Part shown: one piece after another, positions 20,801-31,413 of the stretch
Position numbering within the stretch: the first letter of the stretch is position 1
Layout: each line of letters starts with the position of its first letter
Source of the DNA: Paulinella micropora
Lineage: Eukaryota > Cercozoa > Imbricatea > Euglyphida
Reading direction: 5' to 3'
Length of the DNA stretch: 64,000 bases
NCBI GenBank assembly: GCA_009731375.1
Contig: BJOX01000275.1
Span: forward strand, 469,305-533,304
Translations under genes and position numbers: made by a program
Notes under the pieces: model-generated
What the model saw: the letters and a program-made list of their open reading frames with translations, nothing else
Told to the model about the DNA's origin: nothing
The model's database searches: none

Positions 20801-22972
20801 GCCTCGCCTACCGCGTGGAGGCAGCAACAGGCGACGGATCCGGAGTTCAAGGAGCTCATAACGTTATACAAGAACCCTAATGAGCTTAAAAAGACTCCAC
20901 AGATCAAAGATCAGATGAAGGAGATGGCGTGGAGAGATGGGCTATTGTGGTACAAGGGCCAGCATGGCAAATTTGCATCACAGCCTGACAAATGGACTCT
21001 CTGGGTACCAGAGAAGTTGAGGCGCTTTATATATGTCGCAGCCCATAACTGCCCCTTACTGGCACATCCGGGTCGACAAAGAACTCATTGGTTCATAGCG
21101 AGGCGATTTTGGTGGAAAGGGATGAAGGAGGAGATAGACAGGGAAGTGGACGCATGCATCCCATGCAAAACCACAAAGACACCGCTGAAGGCGAACTTTG
21201 GCCTGATCGGTACATTCCCGTTACACGCCGGGATGTTTGAATTTTTACACATCGATCATGTGGGACCTTTCCCCGAATCGGCAGAAGGGTACAGATACCT
21301 TCTTACCGCAATAGATCGAGCCACCAATTATGTCTGGGTTGTTCCTGTTAAGGACGCTACAGGCAAGACAACTGCGGAGGCTCTGATCGATAGGATCGTC
21401 TCGCAGATCGGAGTGCCTAGAAAGATATGTTCTGATCGAGGTTCTGACTTTAATAATGAAGTCATCGACAGACTATCTAAGTACTACGGGATGAAATGGC
21501 AATATGTTACTGCCTATAACCCGAGAGCGAATGGCAAGATCGAGCGGGTACATAGACCTCTCAAAGCCTCGCTTAAGATGTACTGTATGAAGAAGGAGAA
21601 TCAGAGAGCCTGGGTGGAGGCAGCACCTTCATTTGCCTTTGCAATGAACTGTCTACCCTCATCGGCATTAGGAGGAGCCAGGAGCTCAGTCTCGCCATAT
21701 CAATTGGTTTACGGCCGAGAGCCTAATATCCCAACCTCACTTCTGCATCCAAAAGACACTTGGGCAGATGAGGATGAGTTGTTCGGGATGAGACTAAGAG
21801 CGAAGATGGAGGCGGAACAAATAGTTGCGGCGCACAGGGAGGCGGAGCGCAGAAAGACTGACGCACAAGGAGTGCGACAAGCGCACTTAGATCAAGTCCG
21901 TTTCCAGGTTGGGGATATTGTACTCTTGTACCATCCTCAAGTCCCTAAGGGGGTTAGCTCTAAGCTGTTTACCCACTGGAAAGGACCATACCAGATCATG
22001 GAACAGATGGGACCTCTGAATTATAAGATCAGGGGTAGAGGGAAGGTGCAGATTGTGAATGTTCGAAGGCTGATCAAATATGACCCCTTCTTACTTGAGG
22101 ATGAATCCGTTGAGGAGGCGTTGAAACGGATGAAGGAGGACTTCAAAGAGGTACCGCCTATACAGAAGGAGGATACCTTAGAGGAGGAGAATGCCTATCG
22201 GGCACCGGTCACGGAGAAGGAGGAGACCGAGAAGGAGAGTAAGGAAGACTCAAACCGCAAAAGCGCGGCGGGGACTCAGTCTAAAGCCCCCATAGTCCGC
22301 GGCGGTACGAAGGAGAAGTTCACGGAGGCGCAGAGGAGGAGAGCGCAAAACGATCTCATCTTCGACCAACCGAGGAAGGTGGCAAGGTCGACGCGAGCGA
22401 CGGATGTCCATGGAGGAGGAGGGGAGAAGGACACTAACCCGAACGCGGGTAATGTGGACATTCGACATGTGCGATGGAAGGAAGGAGAGGCGATTGCGGC
22501 CATCAAGTGGGTCCGAGACGCTTTTTATCTGTTGAGACCGGCAGAATCTCATGTTGCCGATGACACTCTCTCAGATCTTTATCTCATGCGAGCTGTGGCG
22601 GTCCCGCAGACTACACGGGCAGCACGGACATCGAAGAGATCCTTAGCAGCAAAAACGATACAACCGGTACTCCATTTTTGGAGAAGCATGGACCCTGTTG
22701 AGGATCCAAAAGCTAGACAATATTTACCGGTGTACAAAGACGCGAAAAATCTCGAGACATGGGATGATACTATTACCCTTCGAGACAAAGACCACACTGC
22801 GTGGACTATTCAGTCACTGCCTAGAGGAGTGCTTGACATTCCTTTTGACTTATCTTTGGGCGCCATCCCTAACAAAATATGGGACATTCTGGAGGAGTCG
22901 AAGTTTGACTTGACTTTTGTTGGCGGCCCGCCACCTGGCAAAGGGGTTCGCGCAAGGCGACGAAGGCAGTAA
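14858..22972 (+). CDS. Pol polyprotein of element A (PR-RT-RNase H-INT plus unknown C-terminal domain)
   Basis: The open frame is 2704 codons, of which 789 come from a duplicated block; the collapsed length is about 1915. Residue numbers refer to the frame as given. A protease-like region lies at about 163-255, with KVGNDTM where element B has DTGNDSM. RT includes QIPLDEKSRWLTAF, LPMGLKQAPGLFQ and the YIDD box near 803. RNase H shows TDASKFAIG near 955. The complete integrase is in the second copy: a His/Cys finger ending CIPC (about 2101), then LHIDH, SDRGSDF and NGKIER as the D,D,E residues (2130, 2191, 2226). A GPY/F module (WKGPYQI) follows near 2375. The last 170 residues match the end of element B Pol but no domain I know. 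Confidence 0.92.
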   Translation: MPTVDEQDTNGSVPPRREGEGTQPHKPQGKHLLVHPSRANMINDANRKAKKAMEERKPKPKARSSPTKKQRTVPPPKDSIVSAIDTSTLGVPDSVQKTLEIPEAPETQEVKLAEKGGEREEDKELELRLKTLERKIHVLAASLHRPDALCYTDLFCETLQTTLKVGNDTMANINIVGQKFLNSHRTWVDKNIRKTKGTLKGVGSRTEITGIVTLIFKLKSGRVYRADLYVVPDYHGSILLSYDQLATMGAVIDCAARRVIYGVKNGEEEDINPMTATDSYEAFELSLATERKKLAFVHEATEAYVHPYVTVPEELTWTDNWETEMQAYTVTIPAWDRKSIDDLVVARNEEIICVAKQCPSLARFAEGGGADVHITNGYCYHAKVSDEKREAFVPRRKGRIPDTPADDIKTFITNFWGDVPTWPRSLTEVKKCLRTLFESNKPYTVILPYNEKAIWAQEIRDRLIDHPIPVPSRKQQLVVACRLGSREQSSAYKQKLRAQDKLKLIPQAFTCFDGFYTRKAPIQYANLIDMLVGLGHDDEPDTVTYERTGLDDLSEEDLSLEEDLAPLKEHKKMSEEDFQAAARKILEEGVGSEREKAFLKAKMEAYREIFDPPRAGGVKSDDFTAVIYKIPGAEPSPAPRRANLSIHEAKIAEENVRQLLDEDFIERSTSPIVSQPKIVPKPGGEWRLTINYARVNKVLEEERNPLPTLEEGRRVLRNAKFYSVIDLKNGFWQIPLDEKSRWLTAFVVGMEIYQWKVLPMGLKQAPGLFQKAMQKMLSGQYDDQSEDGFMRRRGQKAGEYAFCYIDDIIVYSNTMEEHIDHLSDVFRRIGAFGLKCNLKKCQLARTSVTYLGYEISHNRVSISREKREEIMSRQLPKNRTELHSFLAMAQYYSQFIPDWGATRAKLEKMIDFGDFEKWDEEALQAFNTLKDIIYKDPKDGGLVLMMPDFTKPFVVDTDASKFAIGAVLQQEDEEKKLRPIMFISRKLCAAERNYCTRQREALAVVWALKRLREYLWGGPLFTVRTDHHNLLWLMNHEQTGRLARWQAFLSCFNFTMVYLPGKRNVVADSLSRLEFQSEVSALVSSVEMMDLSTDKVYEVSHIEAMQMARGVRYDRTGLRYSPQGPEHGICCEAHVLEDAEWSYEAYENAKANIKEEEETTEVCTEPPQENRSELDEDPERVGVRLEDGTIHIASPTAWRQQQATDPEFKELITLYKNPNELKKTPQIKDQMKEMAWRDGLLWYKGQHGKFASQPDKWTLWVPEKLRRFIYVAAHNCPLLAHPGRQRTHWFIARRFWWKGMKEEIDREVDACIPCKTTKTPLKANFGLIGTFPLLAGMFEFLHIDHVGPFPESAEGYRYLLTAIDRATNYVWVVPVXXXXGTEREKELLKAKMEAYREIFDPPRAGGVKSEDFTAVIYKIPGAEPTPAPRRANLSIHEGKIAEENVRQLLNEDFIERSTSPIVSQPKIVPKPGGEWRLMINYARVNKVLEEERNPLPTLEEGRRVLRNAKFYSVIDLKNGFWQIPLDEKSRWLTAFVVGMEIYQWKVLPMGLKQAPGLFQKAMQKMLSGQYDDQSEDGFMRRRGQKAGEYAFCYIDDIIVYSNTMEEHIDHLSDVFRRIGAFGLKCNLKKCQLARTSVTYLGYEISHNRVSISREKREEIMSRQLPKNRTELHSFLAMAQYYSQFIPDWGATRAKLEKMIDFGDFEKWDEEALQAFNTLKDIIYKDPKDGGLVLMMPDFTKPFVIDTDASKFAIGAVLQQEDEEKKLRPIMFISRKLCAAERNYCTRQREALAVVWALKRLREYLWGGPLFTVRTDHHNLLWLMNHEQTGRLARWQAFLSCFNFTMVYLPGKRNVVADSLSRLEFQSEVSALVSSVEMMDLSTDKVYEVSHIEAMQMARGVRYDRTGLRYSPQGPEHGICCEAHVLEDAEWSYEAYENAKANIKEEEETTEVCTEPPQENRSELDEDPERVGVRLEDGTIHIASPTAWRQQQATDPEFKELITLYKNPNELKKTPQIKDQMKEMAWRDGLLWYKGQHGKFASQPDKWTLWVPEKLRRFIYVAAHNCPLLAHPGRQRTHWFIARRFWWKGMKEEIDREVDACIPCKTTKTPLKANFGLIGTFPLHAGMFEFLHIDHVGPFPESAEGYRYLLTAIDRATNYVWVVPVKDATGKTTAEALIDRIVSQIGVPRKICSDRGSDFNNEVIDRLSKYYGMKWQYVTAYNPRANGKIERVHRPLKASLKMYCMKKENQRAWVEAAPSFAFAMNCLPSSALGGARSSVSPYQLVYGREPNIPTSLLHPKDTWADEDELFGMRLRAKMEAEQIVAAHREAERRKTDAQGVRQAHLDQVRFQVGDIVLLYHPQVPKGVSSKLFTHWKGPYQIMEQMGPLNYKIRGRGKVQIVNVRRLIKYDPFLLEDESVEEALKRMKEDFKEVPPIQKEDTLEEENAYRAPVTEKEETEKESKEDSNRKSAAGTQSKAPIVRGGTKEKFTEAQRRRAQNDLIFDQPRKVARSTRATDVHGGGGEKDTNPNAGNVDIRHVRWKEGEAIAAIKWVRDAFYLLRPAESHVADDTLSDLYLMRAVAVPQTTRAARTSKRSLAAKTIQPVLHFWRSMDPVEDPKARQYLPVYKDAKNLETWDDTITLRDKDHTAWTIQSLPRGVLDIPFDLSLGAIPNKIWDILEESKFDLTFVGGPPPGKGVRARRRRQ
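16626..21349 (+). repeat. 2357-bp direct duplication around a 10-N gap (probable misassembly)
   Basis: 16626-18982 and 18993-21349 are nearly identical, offset by 2367 bp, with exactly 10 N between. The first copy stops in mid-integrase at the gap and the second restarts in the RT leader. Most differences lie in the first 300 bp, and very few in the rest. A contig overlap, or two similar element copies joined during scaffolding, explains this better than a real internal duplication. Confidence 0.85.
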
Positions 22973-23777
22973 GTGACATTTTTTTCTTTTATCACGCGTC
23001 GGACATTGAAAGCTGCATGTGGATTAATCTCATAGTGCCCATGTCAGATCATGTCTTATTAAAATGTTTTTATACCATTGTTGTTACTTGGCATTTTTAT
23101 CGCAACATATGAGTGCGAGGGTCAATCGGCAAATGGATACGACACCGTATAAGGGGATCGCTTGTGAGTTTAGCGATGGTGTTCCTGGTACGACCCTGCT
23201 TCAAGTATCCAGGGTGATGTTCTCAAAAAATGTTCTCATAGTAGACATATTAAATTTTTTTCTTTGGATATACTTAATATCGTCATACCAGCACGGTCCG
23301 TCTCTACTTGTGTCGGCATATCGCATGGTCGGGCTCACTCACCCCGGCTTTGGATATAGTTATTAGGTCTGGCCCCCTAGTACTATATTAAGGTAACCGA
23401 TTGAATACAAGGGTATGTTATTAAAAGACAATGTATTTACTGATCGGAAGTGTTTTTGGAGAAGGAGAAAAATTATAACGCTGCTTTTATTGCAATAGTA
23501 ATACTATTTGTTCTTGACATACTGCCTCAGAATTAAGTTACGGGGGGGGAACAACAAGTGTGGAAGGAGGAGTTTTTATTTACACTGAAGACGAGGCTGG
23601 AGATTTATAGTTGACTTGTGTCTGGCGTATGCGTTTTATATATCCACTGCACCGTCTATCCGTGGGTTAATGCACTTAATTGCGACACCCCGTAGCGTTT
23701 GTGCAGAAAAGAAATCAGCATTTATATGACGAAAATACTAAGTTGCATATTTTCATCATAAAAACGGGAAGGGGTAC
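22973..23777 (+). other. Element A 3' region and polypurine tract
   Basis: About 800 bp between the Pol stop and the 3' LTR with no convincing gene. The polypurine tract AAAACGGGAAGGGG (23761-23774) precedes the LTR by three bases and should prime plus-strand synthesis. Confidence 0.75.
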
Positions 23778-24029
23778 TGTAGGCATCACCCCCCGGATAG
23801 CAGGTAAAAAGTACTCTTTTTCTGGTGTCAGGTGGCACCTAGTTTTTTCCCATTATTTTCAATATCGTTTGGCCGGATTTGATATAATGCCATTTTAACA
23901 TTGGTTTGTTGCCGTTTTCTTTTCGGCTTCACTGAGCTAATATAACGAGACATCATTTTCTTTTGGGGATTTGTGTCTGGCAAGTTGTATTGCCGACTTT
24001 TTATTTAGCTATCTTCGGGGATTGTAACA
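23778..24029 (+). repeat. 3' LTR of element A
   Basis: 252 bp, TGTAGGC to TAACA, homologous to 11255-11502 and followed by the target duplication ACGG (24030-24033). Confidence 0.92.
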
Positions 24030-24033
24030 ACGG

Positions 24034-25157
24034 TGATAAAAATTATATAAACGAAAGTAAATACTAGAGAACTTGAAGAGATTCTGAAAGTTTCTTTTTA
24101 GAACGGTAGTAACTTGAAAGTTGTCAGAGATGATTCGGAGGTTTTGTTCATTGTTGTCACACACAAGTGAAAGTCACAAGTTGAAGTAGTAAAAACTTGA
24201 GGAGACTAGTTCCGAGCCGAGTTATTATTAATGTCACAAGTTGTATATAGTTAAATCACTTACTATTATCAGATATCATCATATATATTATTTAGTAAGC
24301 CGCTCAGTTGTGATCTGAGGACTTGGAAAAACAACTACAAGGGCGGGAAGGTTGGGCACGCTGCCTCACTCTTGAGATATGATTTGAATGAATCAACGCA
24401 AGTCATAGATAGCTCAGTTTCTGTGCGAGTGAGAAAGCAGGCCATAAATTCATTGCTCAACTTCAGAACTGCCGCGGTAGCAGCCAGTGTAGCCCTGTTC
24501 TCAGAAAAATATTATGAATATTACAAAAATAATATTAACCCTAGGGTTAATAGAATTCCGGTCCGCCTTCTGCCAACTCCCGAACGCAATTCCCAAATAT
24601 TGTCTGCCCTGCTACCGTCATTATTAATATTAATAATACGTAGAGAGAAACGGAAAAGAAAAATTGAAAGAACTAACGATAAACAGACCGAGAAGAGATG
24701 GTGTTAATATGATTAAATTTATCAAGTGTAATATGATTTTTTTTCATATATTATTAATAATACTAATAATATTTGTCAAATTTTACTAATATTAATAAGA
24801 TCTTTTAATCTTTATTATGGTTAAAAATTACGGTAATACGCTTTGAAAATTTTCAAGATTTGTTTTCTGTCAATACTAAACCTGAACATTAAGTGCTTGC
24901 GCTGGCATTTGCATTCAATGATGTGAATGCTGCTGCTACAGTATTAATATGTTGTCATGAGAACTCACTCGAAGAGCATTGTCTGTTCCTGGCTACATAT
25001 ACCAACAAGAACACACAAAATAAAAGAAAACGGAAGGGAACCAGGGACACTTGGAGAATACAATGGTCGCTGAAGATGTACATGTCCATGTTGCAGTGTG
25101 CAGGCCCAAGGCGCACACCAGAGTCGTGAGAGAAAAGGTCACGGCTGTCACAGCAGC
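24034..25157. other. AT-rich intergenic region
   Basis: Between element A and the 3' end of the coiled-coil gene. It is AT-rich, with repeated AATATTAATA-type motifs (24520-24800). A 111-codon frame at 24372-24707 has no recognisable features and is probably chance. Confidence 0.5.
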
Positions 25158-25655
25158 TCAGGATTCCGACATCTGTGCCATGACTCGCAACTGCTCTGCA
25201 CGGAGCGCTGCGATTTCCGCAGCCATCGCCCTCTCCAGCTCCTGCTCCTCCTCGAATATTAGCTTCTGCAACTCCTCCTCCTCCTTCGCCGCATCTTGCT
25301 TGAGCTTGAACAAGAGCGCCTTCTCGTCGGCTTTTCTCTTGCGCTCCGCCTTTTCTTCCTCCTCTGCAAGTTTGAAAGCTTCCGCCTCTGCCTCTTGCTT
25401 GGCCTTGTCCAGCTCGGCCTTGATGCGCGCCTTCTGCGCAATTGCGATAATCTTGGCCTGCTTGGCCTCTTGCTCTTCCATCTCCATCTATACAGCAGGC
25501 AACATACATATATATACAAATATATATTCTGCACCACGCTAGGCATAGCCAACCGATTCGACACAAGACGAATCCACGATAGACAACTTATCGCAACATA
25601 CAACACGAAAGACTGTGTAGTCTCGCAAAACTTTGACGCTGTTCGAGATCGGCTT

Positions 25656-25688
<33 letters not shown>

Positions 25689-26863
25689 NNNNNNNNNNNN
25701 NNNNNNNNNNNNNNNNNNNNNNNNNNNNNNNNNNNNNNNNNNNNNNNNNNNNNNNNNNNNNNNNNNNNNNNNNNNNNNNNNNNNNNNNNNNNNNNNNNNN
25801 NNNNNNNNNNNNNNNNNNNNNNNNNNNNNGGGGGGCAACGTCTATGTTGATCGTATGTATATTAATATGTGCATATGCACCAAAGCTTTCTGCTCCGCTT
25901 CGATGCGCGCGGCTTCGTTCGAGCGCTCTGCGATCTTGGCTGCGCGCTGAGCTGCTAGCGCGATCGCCGCCTCCTTCTTGGCCTGCTCCTCCGCCTCGAA
26001 CATGGCCTTCTGTTGCTCTTCATCCTCTTCCATCTTCTTCTTCTTGGCAGCGAACTTGGCCTTGTTCAGCTCCACCACGCGCGCCTTCTCGGCGGCGTCT
26101 GCAATGTCCATCGCCTCCTTCTCTGCCTTCTCCTGCTCCTCCTGCAGCCTGAGCTGCTCCCGCTTCCGCTCCTCCCTCGCAGCCGCCTGCTTCACCTTCT
26201 GCGCCTTGGCTTCCGCCTCCTCTGCTTCCTGCAAGGCCTTCTGCTCTTCTTCCATCTGCTTCGCCTGGTCCTGTAGCCGCTTCACCTTGGCAGCGCGCTC
26301 CGAGGCGAAGTTGCGTGCCGCAATCTTCTTCGCTTCTTCCTCAGCCTCGAACAACGCCTTCTGGTGCTCCTCCTCCTCCTGCAGCCGCCGTTGCTTGTCT
26401 GCCCACTTCTTCTTCATCTCCTCCGCCTTGGCCGCACGCTCGGCGTCCTCCTGTGCCTTCTGCGCCTCCATCTCCAACTTCTCCTGCTCCTCACGGATCT
26501 TCTGCCTTTCCCTCGCTCGCTCCTGCTTGGCCTTGATCTTGGCCACGCGTTCTGCCTTGAGCGCGGCTTCTTCCTCCTCGGCTTGCTTCTTCTGCTCCTC
26601 TTCAAGCGCTTTCGCTCTGGCTTGCATCGCAGCCACCTTGGCGGCGCGTTGGTCGGCGAACGCCTTGGCCGCGCGTTTCTTTTCTTCCTCCTCCGCCTCG
26701 AACAGAGCCTGAATCAATCCAATCAACCAAATTAACCAAATCAATCAATCAAATCAATCAAATCAATCAAACCTGTTGGGCAGCCTCCTGTTCCACAAGC
26801 TGGTTCATCTTGGCCTTGTAGGCGGCACGAATCTTGGCCACCTAGATAGACAGTCAGACAGAC

Positions 26864-26894
<31 letters not shown>

Positions 26895-26951
26895 AAGATA
26901 GACAGACAGACAGACAGACAGATAGACAGACAGAAAGACAGACAGACAGAC

Positions 26952-26999
<48 letters not shown>

Positions 27000-27000
27000 G

Positions 27001-27059
<59 letters not shown>

Positions 27060-27310
27060 TAGACAAATACATAGACAGATAGACAAATAGATCGATCGAC
27101 CTTGGTGTCACGCTCGGCGCCCTCCGCTTCCTGCATGGCCAGCGCCTCCAGCTTCTCCGCCTCTTCCTGGGCAGCATGCTTGGCGCGCTTGGCAGCTTCC
27201 TTGAGCGCGATCTCCTTCACCTTGCGCTCCTGAGAAGTGGGAAATTGACGGAGTGTGTGTGAGAGAGGGGAAAAGAAAGGGAAGAAGCTTGTGTGGAGTT
27301 TATTGCAGAC

Positions 27311-27357
<47 letters not shown>

Positions 27358-28614
27358 CTTCTCGGCGTTCTCTTCTGCCTCCTGCAGCCTCCTCTGCTCA
27401 GCCTCCAGCTCCTGTGCCTCCTTTTGAAGATGGAACACCTACAGATGCCAACATTTGGAGATTAGTTAGGAGGTAGGTAGGTAGGTAGGTAAGTAGGTAG
27501 GTAGGTAGGTAGGTAGGAAGACACACAGACAGACAGATAGACAGATGAGATCACTACCTTTTCCGCCCGCGCGCGTGCCTTGGCCTTGGCCCCCTCTTTC
27601 TTCGCCTCTTCCTCCTGCTTGAACTGCTCCTCCTGCAGCCTCTCTTCTTCTTCCAGAGCACGCTGGCGAGCCGTGAACTCGATCTTCTTCGCGTTCACCT
27701 ATATGTAGGTAGGAAAGGTGGTCGGTAGCCTCCTCTCCCTCTCTGCCCCCCCCCCCCNNNNNNNNNNTCTTCATCCTCTTCCATCTTCTTCTTCTTGGCA
27801 GCGAACTTGGCCTTGTTCAGCTCCACCACGCGCGCCTTCTCGGCGGCGTCTGCAATGTCCATCGCCTCCTTCTCTGCCTTCTCCTGCTCCTCCTGCAGCC
27901 TGAGCTGCTCCCGCTTCCGCTCCTCCCTCGCAGCCGCCTGCTTCACCTTCTGCGCCTTGGCTTCCGCCTCCTCTGCTTCCTGCAAGGCCTTCTGCTCTTC
28001 TTCCATCTGCTTCGCCTGGTCCTGTAGCCGCTTCACCTTGGCAGCGCGCTCCGAGGCGAAGTTGCGTGCCGCAATCTTCTTCGCTTCTTCCTCAGCCTCG
28101 AACAACGCCTTCTGGTGCTCCTCCTCCTCCTGCAGCCGCCGTTGCTTGTCTGCCCACTTCTTCTTCATCTCCTCCGCCTTGGCCGCACGCTCGGCGTCCT
28201 CCTGTGCCTTCTGCGCCTCCATCTCCAACTTCTCCTGCTCCTCACGGATCTTCTGCCTTTCCCTCGCTCGCTCCTGCTTGGCCTTGATCTTGGCCACGCG
28301 TTCTGCCTTGAGCGCGGCTTCTTCCTCCTCGGCTTGCTTCTTCTGCTCCTCTTCAAGCGCTTTCGCTCTGGCTTGCATCGCAGCCACCTTGGCGGCGCGT
28401 TGGTCGGCGAACGCCTTGGCCGCGCGTTTCTTTTCTTCCTCCTCCGCCTCGAACAGAGCCTGAATCAATCCAATCAACCAAATTAACCAAATCAATCAAT
28501 CAAATCAATCAAATCAATCAAACCTGTTGGGCAGCCTCCTGTTCCACAAGCTGGTTCATCTTGGCCTTGTAGGCGGCACGAATCTTGGCCACCTAGATAG
28601 ACAGTCAGACAGAC

Positions 28615-28645
<31 letters not shown>

Positions 28646-28702
28646 AAGATAGACAGACAGACAGACAGACAGATAGACAGACAGAAAGACAGACAGACAG
28701 AC

Positions 28703-28750
<48 letters not shown>

Positions 28751-28751
28751 G

Positions 28752-28810
<59 letters not shown>

Positions 28811-29061
28811 TAGACAAATACATAGACAGATAGACAAATAGATCGATCGACCTTGGTGTCACGCTCGGCGCCCTCCGCTTCCTGCATGGCCAGCGCCTCC
28901 AGCTTCTCCGCCTCTTCCTGGGCAGCATGCTTGGCGCGCTTGGCAGCTTCCTTGAGCGCGATCTCCTTCACCTTGCGCTCCTGAGAAGTGGGAAATTGAC
29001 GGAGTGTGTGTGAGAGAGGGGAAAAGAAAGGGAAGAAGCTTGTGTGGAGTTTATTGCAGAC

Positions 29062-29108
<47 letters not shown>

Positions 29109-30859
29109 CTTCTCGGCGTTCTCTTCTGCCTCCTGCAGCCTCCTCTGCTCAGCCTCCAGCTCCTGTGCCTCCTTTTGAAGATGGAACACCTACAGATGCC
29201 AACATTTGGAGATTAGTTAGGAGGTAGGTAGGTAGGTAGGTAAGTAGGTAGGTAGGTAGGTAGGTAGGAAGACACACAGACAGACAGATAGACAGATGAG
29301 ATCACTACCTTTTCCGCCCGCGCGCGTGCCTTGGCCTTGGCCCCCTCTTTCTTCGCCTCTTCCTCCTGCTTGAACTGCTCCTCCTGCAGCCTCTCTTCTT
29401 CTTCCAGAGCACGCTGGCGAGCCGTGAACTCGATCTTCTTCGCGTTCACCTATATGTAGGTAGGAAAGGTGGTCGGTAGCCTCCTCTCCCTCTCTGCCCC
29501 CCCCCCCCCCCTCCCTNNNNNNNNNNGGTAGATAGCTACCTTTGCCTCGCGAGCTGCCTTTTCCTCTTCCTGTTGGCGCTGCATCTCCATCATCTCCTGC
29601 TCTTCCAAGATCTTGAGCTGTTCTTGCTTGATCTGACAATGGCAGTAGTGTGAGAAGTTCCTTGTCCTTAACCACAATGAGCAATGATTTCAAACTATGT
29701 GCTCTCAGCCGGTTCTGATCTTGAGGGCTTGTGTAGTGGCTCATTTGAAGCTCTCAAGAGTTTTCTAATGAGCCATAACACAGGTTGTAGATGCAAATAT
29801 TGACTGAGATCGAAGCGCTTGAAGTCATTGTTCCTTGTACTTAAGAAATAGGAACTTCGTGTTGTAAAAGAGGCAAGTGAGAAGGCTAGTCAAAAGAGCA
29901 AAGGAAGGGCAGTCAAGTGGTGGGTCAAAAGGAGGGATAAGAACGCCAGTAATGGGGAAAAACAGGGGTAGGAAAGGCAGGGATCGGACAAAGGAGGGCA
30001 ATAACAACAGTAGTGGGTCAAAGACAAGGTAAGAGCGACAGTAGTGGGGCAAAGTAGGAGGGAAAAAAGGCAGTGATTATGCACAAGTACCTTGTACTTG
30101 CGTTCCGCGTCTTCTACACGCGCCTTCTTCTCAGCAGCCTCCTCCATCTGCTGCAAGATGGCCTGCTGCTCCTCCGCCTCAGCCTCCGCCTTCTTGAGCG
30201 CCGCCCACTTGGCGCCCTTTTCGGCCTGCTTGGCCTGCATGTCAGCCCTTCGCGCTGCTTCTTCTGCCTCGAAGGCCGCCTTCTGGCTCTCCTCCTCACT
30301 AGCCAGCTCCTTCTGCTTGCTCTCCCACTTGGCCTTCGCCTTCTCCATGGCGGCCTGGCGTTGCGCAGCGTCTTCGATCTTTTGAGCTTCCATCTGCTCT
30401 TTCTCGTTCTGAGCCTCGGCGTCCAACGCAGCCTTGCGGCGCGCTGCCTTAGCAGTCTCCAATTGCACCTGTGTGCATGCATGCATGTGATGTCTGTATG
30501 CGATGTATGCGATGTATGTCGTGTCAACAGTATGTGTATGTCTGACTGTGTGTGTGTTGGTGTTACCTTGGCAGCCTTGGCCGCCTTCTCTTCCTCGTCC
30601 TGCAGCGCCTTCTGTTCCGCTTCCAGACGGTCTGCATCCTCTTGCACCTTACGGAGCTTCTCCCCCTAAGCAAGCAAGCAAGTTAAGTAAGCAAAGCAAA
30701 GCAAAACAAAGTAAAAGGAAAGTAAGTGAGCAGGTGAGGGTAATAGGGTATGGCATGGCTGACCTGCTGCTTAGAGTACTCGAGCGCAGCCTCGCGCTTC
30801 GCCTCCTCCTCAGCCTCGAACAGCGCACGCTGCTCCGCCTAACCAGATAAAACATACCC

Positions 30860-30946
<87 letters not shown>

Positions 30947-31368
30947 TAATAATAATAATAATACTATATCTGAGGCGTACTGATGCAGCTAATGGCATAT
31001 CCTCAACGGACATAAGCCTCCAATACCCATTTCGAGGTCCTCCACCCCCCCGTGTCAGTCTCTCGCCTGATGATCGGGGCCTCCGATGGAGCTCCTGAGG
31101 GCAAGACTGCACTAAGCCGAGGTTATTCCGCAGTCCCAGCAACCTCTTGCAAGACGTCACCGAATGTGCAAGTGCATACACCAAGCGCGGTTGCTAGAGC
31201 TGCCTCGAAACCCCACCCATAACAATCTGGTGTCTGCTGGGTCCTGGGCTATCAACCAGCATATGCGGAGTTTAAGATCTTTTACGCGCGCAACGACCCT
31301 CCTCCCCAGCATCTACCACCAAAGGGTTATGAGTTGGCGTCACAGTTTAACGCCTTGAGGCCATTGGG

Positions 31369-31413
<45 letters not shown>

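Larger units (their letters stand above)
11255..24029 (+). mobile_element. Ty3/gypsy LTR retrotransposon A
   Basis: A complete-looking element: 5' LTR (11255-11502), TGG-starting primer site (11504), Gag ORF, Pol ORF with protease, RT, RNase H and integrase in gypsy order, polypurine tract (23761-23774) and 3' LTR (23778-24029). ACGG at 11251-11254 and 24030-24033 fits a 4-bp target duplication. The LTRs differ by scattered substitutions and small indels, so the copy is not brand new, although both ORFs are open. The apparent 12.8 kb includes a 2.36-kb block repeated across a 10-N gap; without it the element is about 10.4 kb. Confidence 0.93.

Noticed and set aside
14858-22972. A genuine double RT-RNase H polyprotein
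   Set aside because: The second copy starts and the first ends exactly at a 10-N gap with near identity; misassembly is simpler.
24372-24707. 111-codon plus-strand ORF
   Set aside because: It lies in AT-rich intergenic DNA with no recognisable domain, splice context or composition typical of the genes here.
25844-26735. Plus-strand Ser/Leu-rich frames opposite the coiled-coil exons
   Set aside because: They are antisense shadows of GAG/AAG/GCG-rich coding sequence.
26805-27177. Proteins with repeated Tyr-Leu-Ser-Ile upstream of charged sequence
   Set aside because: They are read-through of GATA introns beside real coiled-coil exons.
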